NCBI GenBank assembly: GCA_026018925.1
Contig: JAKSZU010000004.1
Location: forward strand, 40,567,233-40,631,232
Length of the DNA stretch: 64,000 nt
Source of the DNA: Tupaia tana
Lineage: Eukaryota; Chordata; Mammalia; Scandentia; Tupaiidae
Reading direction: 5' to 3'
The notes beneath the pieces were generated by a model. The model saw only the letters and a list, made by a program, of their open reading frames with translations. It was not told the origin of the DNA and did no database searches. This document shows positions 49,428 to 62,971 of the stretch, in pieces. Within the stretch, counting starts at the first letter, position 1. Each line of letters starts with the position of its first letter. A program made the translations under genes and the position numbers.

Positions 49428-49600
49428 GGCAGGGTCTCACTAATTGCACTCCTCCTGCCTCAGCCTTCTAAGCAGCTGCTACTACAGGCACACAGCACTA
49501 TACCCAGTATTCAAGGTGGGCCAGGAATCCAATCAGGGTCCCTCACGTGGATTCGGTCTGTGGAGTATCAGTGTCAATCAGCCTGTACTACCGCGCCTGG
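49428..49600 (-). mobile_element. tRNA-7SL chimeric SINE, third copy (antisense)
   Basis: On the plus strand it reads GGCAGGGTCTCACTAATTGC, CTCCTGCCTCAGCCTTCTAA and GCTACTACAGGCACACAGCA, the antisense of an Alu-like monomer with a deletion. A tRNA-like head in antisense then ends at ACCGCGCCTGG. The module order equals 7541-7822. It runs directly into a CYN-like SINE lacking its first 40 bp or so. Confidence 0.7.
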
Positions 49601-49730
49601 GCCCCACATGGCTGACCATGGTTCGAGCCCTGGACCTGGCTGATTGCTTTCTTTCTCTCTCTCTCGTTCCTGATCAAATCTAAAAATAAATAAATGAATA
49701 AATAAAATCAAATAAATAATTATTTTTTAA
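49601..49730 (+). mobile_element. CYN-like SINE, short form, 5'-truncated
   Basis: The copy starts within the tRNA-like head (CCCACATGGCTGACCATGGT) and continues GGTTCGAGCCCTGGACCTGG, a CT-rich stretch and AAATAAATGAATAAAT. Confidence 0.85.
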
Positions 49731-50017
49731 AGATTGGAAGCAAGTAGGTTCTTTAAAGAGAAGTCATACCTGTTGTGCCAGCACAGACTTATGCCAGGCT
49801 TATGTTATTTACTTTCAGAAAGAAATAATAGGAAGGAAATACTTTCTATGTGTTATTGGTAATTTTACTTAGGTATGAATCTAAATAATGTGTTAATAGC
49901 ATCTAATAATTTTAATAATCTTCTCATATTGTATAACTTGTAACTTGCTTACAAAGGTCAGATGTCTAATTATATTTCCTAAATACTTAATTTTAGATTT
50001 CCCCTAAAATGTTATTA

Positions 50018-50260
<243 letters not shown>

Positions 50261-50467
50261 TTAAATGTTAAAGCTTGAATTCACTTTCAGAGTTTCAGAA
50301 CTACAAGTAGATCATACAAATTATAATTTTATATAGCATATCTTTTTCACAAAAATTCTAATAAGTTTGGATGTATAATAAAATTTTTTTAATAGCCTAT
50401 CAGCTCTCTAAGAGTTTTCTCTTTGACTTTAAATGTATGTTGAAGTTTAATTTAAAAATTCTCTCCT

Positions 50468-50622
50468 TGGGCCAGCCAGTGGCGAAGTGGTAAAGGTGAC
50501 TGGATCCCAAACACAGTGGCTTCAGAAACACACTGGATGTAGGTAAGTGCATGCCCAAAATTCCAAGAGAAGGACAAACTGCAGTGTGGTCATCCCCCTG
50601 GCAGGTGATTTCTCACTTTCCC

Positions 50623-50721
<99 letters not shown>

Positions 50722-50745
50722 ATGAAAACAAAACAAAACAAAACT
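50468..50745 (+). mobile_element. CYN-like SINE, long form, with (CT)n(CA)n
   Basis: The head GGGCCAGCCAGTGGCGAAGT lacks part of its tRNA-like domain. A CT run (50628-50672) and a CA run (50673-50718) have replaced most of the 3' body, and (AAAAC)n follows. Confidence 0.8.
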
Positions 50746-51434
50746 TTATTTAGTATTTAAATCAATTATGGTATAAGGGGAAAAAAAATCAAATTCAGAC
50801 AATTTTTAAATTTTTGTCTGTTAATTACTTGAATCCATACAGTAAATTCTTAACATACATGGTAGTTTTCTCTTCAGGCTGCATAACATAGTATCTGTAT
50901 CTGGGTACTTAAAATTTTTTCTAAATATGACATGTCAAATTTTTCACAGGATTTGTTATCCAAATTTGATTACATTTAATCATGATCACAAGAAAACATT
51001 AAGTCAATTCCCTGGTCTGGCAAATGTCACCATTAAGCAGCTTAAGTCAAAGACTTTAAGAGGAAGAATTAAATATTTCTAAGTAAACCTAACCAAGCTT
51101 AGTAGTTTTAACTATGTTACTAATATAATTTGCCAAGATATAAAAGTTAAAATAACAACAAATCATTTTTAATCTATCATATTAACAAAGAAAGAGAGAA
51201 TATCAAAATGCTGTGCTGAAGAAGATGCAGTGAAAAAGAAAATGAGTTTGATGTGTAATAAAACTTTTTTTGGAACTTTTTTTGGGATGAGTATCAAGAA
51301 TTACATTCTTAAATTTAGCAATTTGTCTGGAAATCTGGCCTAGCAAAATAATATGTTTTATCTATTGTCATAATCAACCTTATGGTATGTAGTTAAGTTA
51401 CATTTTTAAGTATTGTTTGCATCAACTCCAGTGC

Positions 51435-51665
51435 ACAGCGGTCGAGGGCTATGTGTGGGGAGCTGGATCTCACATGACACACACTGGTTTGAATCCCAAG
51501 CCTGGATGTTTAAGAAACACTCCACACCAATGTGTGACCAATCCTGACAGGATGAAGATATGGAGGAGAAAAGACTGCAGCATAACCATGCTCCAGTGGG
51601 GGCTGCTTGCTTTCCCTTACTGGCAGAGGCACACCCCCGTCTGGCAATAAAAAAATGCAAAAGAT
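51435..51665 (+). mobile_element. Degenerate CYN-like SINE, long form
   Basis: The blocks GAGCTGGATCTCACATGACA, GGTTTGAATCCCAAGCCTGG and GAAGATATGGAGGAGAAAAG are in long-form order. The copy is old. Confidence 0.6.
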
Positions 51666-52480
51666 GGTACATTTACAAATGCCTAGGACCTGATGGGCTA
51701 GAGGGCTGGAGGAAGGGGGTGGTCACAGTGCGACTGGACTCTGTGGAGGGTGCTCATCTCTACCATGAATAAAGAAGAAAAAAAATACTTAAACACAAAT
51801 ACATAAAAACTAAGTATTGTTTACAACACAGAGAAGTACAATGGCAAATAAACCAGTCAAGATACAAATTGTATGTCATGTAATTCCAAATGGGGAATAG
51901 CTTGAAATAAAATAGCACATGAATTTAAAATAAATAAGTGATAGAACTACAACTGATATATCCCTTCACCTAATATAATATTTTATGACTATGTATTATT
52001 TTTATAATCAAAAAATATGGTGAAAAGTATGAATTGTGAATTAAACATTTAAGAAACTGGTTTATAAACTCTCTGGAGCAAGGTATATCCTTACTGTCTT
52101 TCTTCTTTAGCTTTCTCAGTCTCTAAAGATGTGAAACAACAGCTGTAGTAACAGAGTAACATTTTTTTGGCATTAAAAAAGTCATGTTAAGGATAAAATA
52201 AAGTTAAAGAATAGGGTAATGTTTCTTAACTATCTTCATCTTTATTCTCAATTAACTTGTTTGATCCAGTACCCCCCCAAAAGCAAAGGTATCCTGAGGG
52301 CAAATCTAAATCCTTAATTATTCTATCAAGTATCTTCTTGAGGGAACCAGGACACAGACTAGATCTCCTTTTGCAATGAACTCTGTTGAAGTTGTCATCT
52401 TTGAAGATCTACATTCTCCAAACTTAGCTTTGTAAAATAGAAAACAAATTAGAGCTCCTCTGACTTTAAAAAAATTTCTT

Positions 52481-52654
52481 GGGGCTGGCAGGTGGCATGG
52501 TGGTTAAGGTGTTGGACTCCCACATGGCTGACTGTGGTTCAAGTTTTGGACATGGTGGCTTGCTTTCTCACCTTCCCTCTCTCTCTTCCTCTATCTCTCT
52601 CTGATCAAACTGAAAAATAACAATAATAATAAAGTTAAATAAAATAATAATTTA
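52481..52654 (+). mobile_element. CYN-like SINE, short form
   Basis: The head GGGGCTGGCAGGTGGCATGG is followed by a CTCTCTCTCTTCCTCTATC tract and CTGATCAAACTGAAAAATAA. Its AT-rich tail adjoins the next SINE. Confidence 0.88.
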
Positions 52655-52890
52655 ATTTTTTTTATTAGTTGCTATAGGCCAAAGACAGAGACAGACAGAG
52701 AGAGAGAGAGAAAGTTAGAAATCACCATCCAGAGGGGATGGCCATGCCATGGTACCTTCTCCACTCTTCTCATGATTGTGGGCATGCACATGCACCCGGC
52801 AGGATTTTCAAGCTGCCAGGTCTGGGACTTGAGCCATGTGGTTAGCCACGTGGAATCATGCCCCAAAACCACCACATTACCTCTTGGTCC
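52655..52890 (-). mobile_element. CYN-like SINE, long form, in the tail of the preceding SINE
   Basis: The antisense copy has TTAGTTGCTATAGGCC and GAGGGGATGGCCATGCC and ends CATTACCTCTTGGTCC. Near-identical 'taataattt' flanks suggest insertion into the A-rich tail of the 52481 element. Confidence 0.82.
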
Positions 52891-53029
52891 TTAATAATTT
52901 TAAATATCTAAAAAAATTTTGGCAGCCAGATGAAAGCCATTCAATTTTCTCAACACATTATCCTCCTCCTCTTCATCATCATATCTTCTTTTTGAAAGTA
53001 CTTAGGTACTTGTTGAGCATTAAGCTCTG

Positions 53030-53190
53030 CCTAAATGCTTTATGTGGATGTTAGTTAACTTAAGACTTATGAATAGGTACTCTGATTATCCCTACTTCAC
53101 AGGTAGGGAAACTCAGATCAGCTTTTTAACCTGTCCGAACCACACAGTTAGTAGATCTGGCATGCAGTACAATCCACTGTGTTGCCCAAG
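53030..53190 (-). mobile_element. MIR SINE (antisense)
   Basis: The blocks 'gattatccctacttcacagg', 'tagggaaactcagatcagct' and 'cacacagttagtagatctgg' are the antisense of MIR. Confidence 0.7.
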
Positions 53191-53655
53191 CTCCTTTTCC
53201 TTATTCTACCCTGTCTTATACATGGCTGTTTTAACTGCTGTGGTGTCTATCACCTTTCTTGGGATAAACAGTTTTCTACTAAATGGCAAAAGTATTTTAA
53301 AGTTCTGCAGTATATTAATTTTCTTTCATAACTTAAAGATTTTGCTATGATTAATGCTAATAAAGATACATTAAATAATACAGAGTATAATGCAAATGAC
53401 TTCTAATAATTGCAAGTGAAAAAATCTCTTCTAGGAGAAAAATATTAACAGGGTTTGGTTAATCTTACTTTTATTATCAGCGAAAAAATTCAGTGGTTTG
53501 GCAATTCATTAAGATAATGCCCCTAATGAAAATTCCTATTCAACTATGTGGATCTGGCATTGCATGACTACTAACACTTCCTTTAATAGTTCATTGTATT
53601 GAAAAAATATTCTTAATAATTCTAATACCTATTCTCTAAGTTTAAAATATAAAAA

Positions 53656-53928
53656 GGGACCAGCAGTTGGTGTAATGGCTATGTCGCTGGACTCCCATGT
53701 AGTCGACTGCAGTTCGAGTACCAGACCCGGTGGCTTAAACTCACGCCAGGCGTGTGTGCGTGCGTGCCCAAGATCCCGAGAGGAGAATGAATGAGAAGGG
53801 ATTGCGGCGTGGCCATCTCCCCTGGGGGGTGATTTCTCACTTTCTGTCTCTCTCTCTGTCTCTGTCTCTGTCTTTCTGGTGAGTGCACAAGCCCTATAGC
53901 AAAAACCTCTCACCCCCCCCAAAAAAAA
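53656..53928 (+). mobile_element. CYN-like SINE, long form, young copy
   Basis: The head GGGACCAGCAGTTGGTGTAA has ATGGCTATGTCGCTGGACTC, diagnostic of the younger group. CpG-rich body. The 12-bp duplication AAAATATAAAAA/G is at 53644-53655 and 53929-53940. Confidence 0.92.
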
Positions 53929-54168
53929 GAAAATATAAAAGGAAAGGAAATATGGTTTTAAAAAAACTATATACCTTTTAGAAAAAAATGATAAACGTTA
54001 TCTCAGGAGAAACTTAATGGCTTTTTGTTAAATCCTAATAATAATGAGAAGTATTACACATATTTTCAAATTTACAAATAACATAAAACATTATTTTTCT
54101 GTAACAACAATGTGAATACAACTGAAACTGGGTCAGTTTAACAGCAGTAGCATCACGAACAGTTCTTA

Positions 54169-54342
<174 letters not shown>

Positions 54343-54349
54343 TTAAGCT

Positions 54350-54509
54350 TTATTATTATTATTTTAAAATTTGCTATAGGGCATGCGTGCTCATCAGAGA
54401 CAGACAGAGGAAGAGAGGGAAAGTGAGAAAGCAAGCCTGCGGGTCCTGGACTTAGGCCACGGTCAGCTGTCGGAATCCAGTGCCTAACGACCATGGCATC
54501 TACTGGCCC
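54350..54509 (-). mobile_element. CYN-like SINE, short/intermediate form (antisense)
   Basis: The copy starts with the long-form tail (TTTGCTATAGGGCATGCGTG) but passes directly to the head ('gaaagcaagcctgcgggtcc' to 'catggcatctactggcccac'). It is either a deletion derivative or an intermediate form. Confidence 0.75.
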
Positions 54510-54911
54510 ACTCTTTTATAAAGCCCTTTAAAGACTTCAAAAAATTTTCAAGGAAGTTGATTATGACTTTTGTAACGAGTGCTATAAAAACTTACGACAC
54601 ACAAAATGCCCACTGTTAGGAATTCAGACAATATATTGTGTTACAACACATTGTGCCATAACTTGTAGGCATTCGTATAGTCAATGTGAATAAAACCTGA
54701 GATAATGTATCTTCAGAAGTCACATAGTAAATGGATAGCCCATTCCTCTAACTCTGACTAGAACTAAATATATAATTTTAAAGCTAGTTGTAGGCATTTT
54801 TCCTTAAAGGTCTGTTAAGAGAGTTATCTGTCAACATTCTTTGAGTTATAGTTTACTATGAGGTAGCAATCATTTTTAAAAGTTCAACATTATACTAAAC
54901 TAATTTTAGTG

Positions 54912-55155
54912 GGGTCAGCAGGTGGTATTGTTGTTAAGGTGCTGGATTCCCACATTATTGATCACATTTCAAGTCCCAGACCTGGTGGCTTGAAACTCAT
55001 GCTGGGTGTGTATGTGTGTCAAAATCCTAAAAGGAGAATGAAGGAGAAAGGGTTGCGGTGTGTCCATCTCCCCAGGGATGATTTCTCACTTTTTGTCTCT
55101 CTGTCAAACACATGTTCCCCACAGCAAAAATCTCTCAAAAACAAACAAACAAATG
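54912..55155 (+). mobile_element. CYN-like SINE, long form
   Basis: The head GGGTCAGCAGGTGGTATTGT and the long body end in CCCACAGCAAAAATCTCTC. The 15-bp duplication AAACTAATTTTAGTG is at 54897-54911 and 55156-55170, and is perfect. Confidence 0.92.
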
Positions 55156-56692
55156 AAACTAATTTTAGTGCAGTAACCCAGACCAATTTTTTTCTCCTTT
55201 AGTATGTGACAAGCTAGAGTAATAGACTGAGACTAAGCCATTCCTGATTCTATCATTAATGAGCTTTATAATTTACCTTACTTGAACCTCATTTCTGTGG
55301 AATTAGAATCTAAGGTGTATTCATTGTTATTTATGCTACATCTTTTGCAAATATAAATTACCTATTTATTAAAATTTTTAATGGAATATAAATTTAACCA
55401 TAAATGAAAATAAAGAACTCTGTCATTTGCAAGTTTAACAATTTATTGACATTACAGTTAACCATTACCTTTACTTTTCTTTTTTAAATAATGATTAATG
55501 TTTAACATAATGTCATCTACTTGAAAGAAACTTCAAGGGAAGGTCCAACAAATACTATTACATGAATAAGAAAACATTACACAGAATGTGTAATATGGGA
55601 GAACCGTGTAAGAACGGAATAGTAATACAGTTAAAAAGGTTGCCTAAATTTCACAGTTATGCCTTGCACTTAGCTTTCAGCCTCCATTTTCTGTTATGCA
55701 GTTACAGCATTTTCATCTTTTCAATTAGAAACTCTTCAGTTGTAATGAACAGATCTTTGCTAATAAAACTTGAATAATTCATGCTATTTTAAAAATTTTG
55801 TTGAAAGCATTTATGACTTGAGATTGGGAATTGATTTATATTTTAAGTAGGATACTCCATTCCAATTAAAGTCTCTGGAAAAACAAATTGTAATAAATTT
55901 AGCATATGCTTTTGTGTTATTGGTGCCTTAAAAAAGTACGGATGGTTATCTTAAATAAAACAGAGTCAATACTACTTTATAAATTTTCTGCATGATTAAA
56001 ATGATAGCATATATAAAGTACCTAGTAATGTACAGTAATCAGCACAGAATAGGGACTTAAAAATGTATCCATTCTGGGCAAAGTGAATAGAAGCTGGGGA
56101 GAAAAAAAATTCTAAACTAAGAAATTCTAAGGCAGGAATGAAGTCTATCTTATAAATTAGTATATTCATGAGACCTAGCATAGAATTTGACACTTACTGG
56201 ACTCCAAAAACATCTACCATTATAAATAAGTGAATATATTACGTGGGAAATGTGCTACGCTAAGTTACAGTGCTATGTGATAGCGACACAAATGTAAGTA
56301 TAGAGGAGTGTTACCTGTGTTAGTGTGGAAAAAGGACTTGGTTAGAGGAGTGGTTTCTGCACACATCAAAGACTGGCAGGCAATATACAAGGACAATGTG
56401 TATGAAACAAAAATGAAATGGACACTGTATCTGGACTGCTGAGAGGATGTTCTTGCAGACACACTAAGGATGTAGATTCTTGAATAAGCTTAGTCACCCA
56501 TCTGATTTGAACCTGCTTTCATTTGTATTTTTCACTATAATACCAGTTATAAACCAATCACTATAAGGGCTTTGACAGCGTTATTTATTTTGATTATCAT
56601 TGCCTTATTAACTTAAAGAACACCACCCCCCATTCTCTGCATAAGTGTCTCCTTTCCCCAATTTAATGTATTTTCATAATATATAAAAATTT

Positions 56693-56940
56693 GAGGCCAG
56701 CCTGTGGCATGGCAGTTAGGCCACTAGATTCTATATGGCCAACTCTAAGGTTCAAATTTGGTCTCAGCAGCTTGAGAAACACACTGGGCATGTGGATGTG
56801 CCCAAAATCCCAAAAGGAGGGACAAACGGAGAAGAAATTGTGGCATGAGCATTCCACATGTGAAGTGCTTTCTTATTTTCCCTCCCTCTCCTCTCTCTCT
56901 GGTGAGCGCACATTCCCTATGGCAAAATTAAAAAAAATTT
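56693..56940 (+). mobile_element. CYN-like SINE, long form
   Basis: The head GAGGCCAGCCTGTGGCATGG and body GTGCCCAAAATCCCAAAAGG end in CACATTCCCTATGGCAAAAT. It is older than its neighbours. Confidence 0.82.
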
Positions 56941-57259
56941 TTTTAGCCTTTTTTCTCAGTTTATACACTAATGTTTTAATTGTTTCCATTTTAATATATA
57001 TATATATGCTATCAGAGCACACTGTTAGCACGATACATCATTTAAATTACATTCAGATGAGTTAGCAGGGTACAGCCTCTCAAATTTTGCCTACTAGTCA
57101 AGGTTTTTCATTAACTAAATGATTCTTACTTACTAACAGACTCCTCCCTAATAAAGAATTCTCTCTGAATGCTGGTGACTGAGTCAGAGAACTTTATTAC
57201 CAATACTTGCACTCATTCTTTTTTAAATAATAAAGTGTTATTATAAAAACATCACTATT

Positions 57260-57415
57260 GGGGCCAGCAGGTGGTGTAGTGGTTAAGGGTGCTGGACTCC
57301 CACATGGCCGACCACGGTTCAAGTCCCAGACCTGGTGGCTTGCTTTCTGACTTTCTCTGGTCAAATTAAAATAAGTACATGAATAAATAAAGTTAAATAA
57401 AATATTTTTTTAAAA
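57260..57415 (+). mobile_element. CYN-like SINE, short form
   Basis: The head GGGCCAGCAGGTGGTGTAGT is followed by CTTTCTCTGGTCAAATTAAA and AATAAATAAAG. The 9-bp duplication ATCACTATT is at 57251-57259 and 57416-57424. Confidence 0.92.
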
Positions 57416-57546
57416 ATCACTATTAATAAAATCACACAAGGAATGGGCATTTAAATTCATTATACTTTTAATCTGCTTTTATTTCATCATTGTTTTGGCA
57501 ACTGCTGTTATTCTAAGTACGCTCATGAATTCCTCCTCATCAATTA

Positions 57547-59222
<1,676 letters not shown>

Positions 59223-59268
59223 CTTTGATCTTGCTTCGTAGATATTTTAGGACTTCTTGGGTTCCTTT
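59223..59268 (-). CDS. LRRC40: LRRC40 exon 9 (46-nt microexon-like)
   Basis: This 46-nt exon has the acceptor CATCCTTTCAG ending at 59269 and the donor CAAAG|GTACTTT at 59222. It encodes KGTQEVLKYLRSKIK plus the first base of Asp. The segment is the helix that closes the N-terminal leucine-rich repeat block, and it resembles the protein's own C-terminal cap [14 protein letters not shown] (exon 15). It is too short for ORF scanning but joins both neighbours in frame. Confidence 0.95.
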
Positions 59269-59545
<277 letters not shown>

Positions 59546-59559
59546 CTACTAAGATGTGG

Positions 59560-59790
59560 GTCCAGCTAGAGCGGCATAAGAGACAGGGCCCTGCTGCACG
59601 ATACTGAAGCCAGGTGGGAAGGCCTGGAGTTCGGATCCCAGGTCAACTTAAACATATCATGCATGCCCACAAGCACATCTGTAATTCTAGCTGGCTGAAA
59701 AGCTGAGGGGAGGATCATGGCATAGCAAGACTGTCAGGGGTTGGTCTCCGTCTTACTCTCTCTCATGAAATAAACTTAAAAAAATCATAT
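59560..59790 (+). mobile_element. Third SINE type (tRNA-like), full-length copy
   Basis: The sequence begins GTGGGTCCAGCTAGAGCGGC, has 'cgatactgaagccaggtggg', the B-box-like 'ggagttcggatccc', 'aattctagctggctgaaaag', 'gaggggaggatcatggcata' and a CT-rich end 'ctctctctcatgaaataaac'. It parallels 14612-14825 over its length and does not follow the CYN-like head. Confidence 0.7.
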
Positions 59791-60054
59791 TACAAACAAT
59801 ATATCATACAATAGTCTCAAGGAAGGCCCCACAATGTAGGCCTAAATATTTCCCTTCAAGATAAATACTGAATATGTGAAAGAAAATCAAATTTGTTTTC
59901 AAATTTGTTATATTGAGATGGCCAAAAAAAGAATGCGAACTATAAAACATTCACTAAATTGTATTCAGTGCCAAAAAATAAATGTTAAAAATATGAATGT
60001 AAAGGAATCAGTGATGCAAGATAGCATTTTCACCGATATTTAATGTTTTGATTT

Positions 60055-60150
60055 GGGGGCCAGCAGATGGCACAGTGGTTACATCACTGGACTCCCACAT
60101 GGGCGACCATGGTTCAAGTTCCAGATCTGATGGTTTAAAACTCACACTGG

Positions 60151-60188
<38 letters not shown>

Positions 60189-60300
60189 CCAAGCCCTCCT
60201 GCAGAGTGATTTCTCACTTTCCCTCTCACTATCTCTGTCCTTCTCTCCTGTGAACATACGTACCCTAAGGGAAAAAATCCTTTACAAAAAAAAAAAAAAA
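60055..60300 (+). mobile_element. CYN-like SINE, long form, with (TG)n
   Basis: The head GGGGGCCAGCAGATGGCACA is followed by the usual GTGTGCGTGC block, expanded into a TG run at 60155-60187, and part of the body is missing after it. It ends CGTACCCTAAGGGAAAAAAT and poly-A. The flanks 'gttttgattt' and 'gtttggattt' are likely duplications. Confidence 0.88.
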
Positions 60301-60570
60301 GTTTGGATTTCATACTTTAAACAAACAAAATTCTTTCTAAATAAAAAAAGATGACAAAAAGAAAAAAAAGTAATTTGATCATCAAATTCATGTTTTCATT
60401 CAGTAGGAGTCATTATTTTTGCATAGAAAATGTATAGATTTATGTATAATAGACATACATAAACTTACATATTTATATTTATACATAAATATTTAACCTT
60501 AATAACCTTAATTAAACATTTGCAAAATGCTAGATATTAGTGAGGGATATCAAAATTCTTTAAATTCTCA

Positions 60571-60747
60571 GGACCAGCAGGTGGTGTGGAGGTTAAGGTG
60601 CTGGACACTCCCAGATGGCCAACTGTGGTTCAAGTCCTGGACCTGGTGGCTTGCTTTCTCACTTGCCCTTTTTCTCTCTCTCTGTCTCTCTCTGGTCAAA
60701 TTAAAAAAAAATAAATGAATAAATGAAATTAAATAAATAATTTTAAA
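60571..60747 (+). mobile_element. CYN-like SINE, short form
   Basis: The head GGACCAGCAGGTGGTGTGGA is followed by the short tail TCTCTGGTCAAATTAAAAAA. The perfect 18-bp duplication AAATTCTTTAAATTCTCA is at 60553-60570 and 60748-60765. Confidence 0.95.
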
Positions 60748-60769
60748 AAATTCTTTAAATTCTCAGTTG

Positions 60770-61440
60770 AGCAAAGGAAAAAGATGTGTAAAGCTAACCA
60801 AAATATAAGAATTATCTTACATTGCTAGTGAGATTATAAAATGGTATGGCCATTTTGGAAACTTTTTTTTTTTTAAGCTAAACATTGACTTACCACATAA
60901 CTAAGCAATCCCCCCCTCTACATCTTTACCTAAGAGAAATAAAACAATACCCACAGACACCTGCACATGAAGTTTACAACAGCCAAACAACCGAGAACAA
61001 TCTAAACACCCACTAACTAGAGAAGATGAATAGATTGCAAATGCATCTATGTGACAGGAAAACATTTAGCAATAAGGATAAAAGAATTGATACATATATG
61101 AATGAATCACAAAAACTTTATGCTACATAAAAGTAGCCAGACACAAAAACTATATACTCTATGATTCCACTTTTATGACATTCGAAAGCAGGCAAAACCA
61201 CAGTAACAGAGCATACCAGTGGTTGCCAGGGGTTGGGGTTTTAGAAAGGAAACTGACTGCAAAAGTTATAAGGAAACTTTTTAGGAAGACAGAAATATTC
61301 TACATGACCGATGATATGGTAGTAGAAGGAGGTAGCTACAAATACCTACGAGCTTGTGACCGGTTACAGAAAACTGTAATTGTCAATGAGAATTTCCTCA
61401 CGACAATTTTGCTAAGACCATGTATATGTATACATTAAGC
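60770..61440 (+). mobile_element. L1 3'-end relic
   Basis: The blocks 'gattataaaatggtatggcc', 'ccacataactaagcaatccc', 'ttttatgacattcgaaagca' and 'accagtggttgccaggggtt' follow the end of ORF2 and the 3' region of old mammalian L1 elements. No open frame remains. Confidence 0.7.
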
Positions 61441-61734
61441 AATTACCTTTGTTTTTTTTTCTTCGATTATTTCTTTATTGTGGTGCATAAGATCTTTTGA
61501 TTAATATCAGTATTTAAGTTTCATTGAGTTTACATCATAGTATCTAAGTCATATCAGAAGAGTAAACACCAAAGAACTTTGCTTCCTTTGCTTTTGCTGG
61601 TAAACAGATTAGTGCATTTTTGGTTCTCCATGGGGTAGCGGCATGATGTTAGCTGGAACTATAACCATGTGACTCTATTTGTCAATTAAGTATGGTTTAA
61701 GAAGATGTGAACAAATGTCAAATTGACAAAGGGT

Positions 61735-62335
61735 TATGATTTGTTTTCGATGTCAACTTCAATGGAATAAGGAATACCTAGAAAAAGCATGGCTCCGGAT
61801 ATATCCATGGAACTGTCTCCAGAAGAGATTAACATGGGAGTCTGAGTAGTCCAGATGTGGAAAATCTACCCTCACTATGGATGTCATGATTCAGGTCAAC
61901 AAAGAGCTCCACGGAAAAATAAATACAGAAAACAAATGTGCCCCTTTGACACAGAACAAGATAGCCGCCTTCTGTTACTTTGGACATCAAACTCGAGACT
62001 TATCTGCCTTTGGACTCCTGGATTTATACCAACAGTCACCCTCAGACAGGGAGTTACATCAGCTTTCTGCCTAAGGTTGTTATATTATCAGCTTCCCTGA
62101 CTTTAAGGCTTCTACATTTAGACTGAGCCATACTACCAGAATCCCAGATCTCCAGGTTACCGGTGCCTACTGTGGGACTTCATTGCTACCATATCGTGTG
62201 AGCTGATTCTCCCAATAAATCTCCTCTTAGGTATACATATATTATGTGTGTTCTATTGGTTCTTTCTCCCTAGAGTACTATGCGTAATACAAATTTTGGT
62301 GATGATGTTACACAAACACAAGTTTGCCAAAAATA
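61735..62335 (+). mobile_element. Ancient interspersed repeat (LTR- or L1-related), unnamed
   Basis: The motifs 'gatgtcaacttcaatggaat', 'agaagagattaacatgggag', 'gtgtgagctgattctcccaa', 'taaatctcctcttagg' and 'tctattggttctttctccct' follow, in order, a common old mammalian repeat I recall but cannot name. It has no coding potential and seems to interrupt the L1 3' end. Confidence 0.5.
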
Positions 62336-62390
62336 TCAAGTTGTACGTCTGAATTGTTGAATTTTACTGTATGGAAGTTACAATCAAGAA
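62336..62390 (+). mobile_element. Last piece of the L1 3' end
   Basis: 'gttgaattttactgtatgga' followed by 'agttacaat' matches the terminal part of old L1 3' UTRs. It would continue 60770-61440 across the intervening insertion. Confidence 0.5.
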
Positions 62391-62401
62391 ACAGGTATGA
62401 T

Positions 62402-62575
62402 ACAGCTAACAAGTCGCATAGTGGTTGGGATGCTGGACTCACATGGCTACGGTTCAAGTCCCAAATTTAGCAGCTTGCTTTATCACTTTCTCTCTCGCTC
62501 AAGTAAGTGTATATGCCCTACTGCAAATTTTAAAAATAACAACAACAATAAATAAAAATTAAATAATTCTTATAA
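62402..62575 (+). mobile_element. CYN-like SINE, short form, diverged
   Basis: The head 'acagctaacaagtcgcatag' is diverged. GGTTCAAGTCCCAAATT, a CTCTCTCGCTC block and 'tatgccctactgcaaatttt' follow, so its end mixes short- and long-form features. Confidence 0.7.
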
Positions 62576-62701
62576 AAAAGAAATAAGTATAATATAAAAT
62601 ATATAAAATGAGACAAATGCTAAGCAAATAAAGTTGCTATGAGAGAGAAAAATTGGCAGGAAGTATGGAAGGGGGAGAAAACTGTTATGAAGTTTGTCCT
62701 C

Positions 62702-62971
62702 GGGACCAGCAGTTAGCGTAATGGCTATGTCGCTGGACTCCCACGTAGTCGACCGCGGTTTGAGTCCCGGACCCGGTGGCTTAAACTCACGCCGGGCGCG
62801 TGTGCGTGCGTGCCCAAGATCCCGAGAGGAGAATAGAGGAGAAGGGATTGCAGCGTGGCCATCCCCCCTGGGGGGTGATTTCTCGCTTTCTATCTCTCTA
62901 TCCCTTTCTGTCTGTCTGGCGAGTGCATGCGCCCTATAGCAAAAACCTCTCCAAAAAAAAAAAAAAAAAAA
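62702..62971 (+). mobile_element. CYN-like SINE, long form, youngest-looking copy
   Basis: The head GGGACCAGCAGTTAGCGTAA is followed by GTCGACCGCGGTTTGAGTCC and CGCCGGGCGCGTGTGCGTGC. Almost all CpG sites are intact, with a pure poly-A of about 20. The perfect 12-bp duplication AAGTTTGTCCTC is at 62690-62701 and 62972-62983. Confidence 0.95.
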
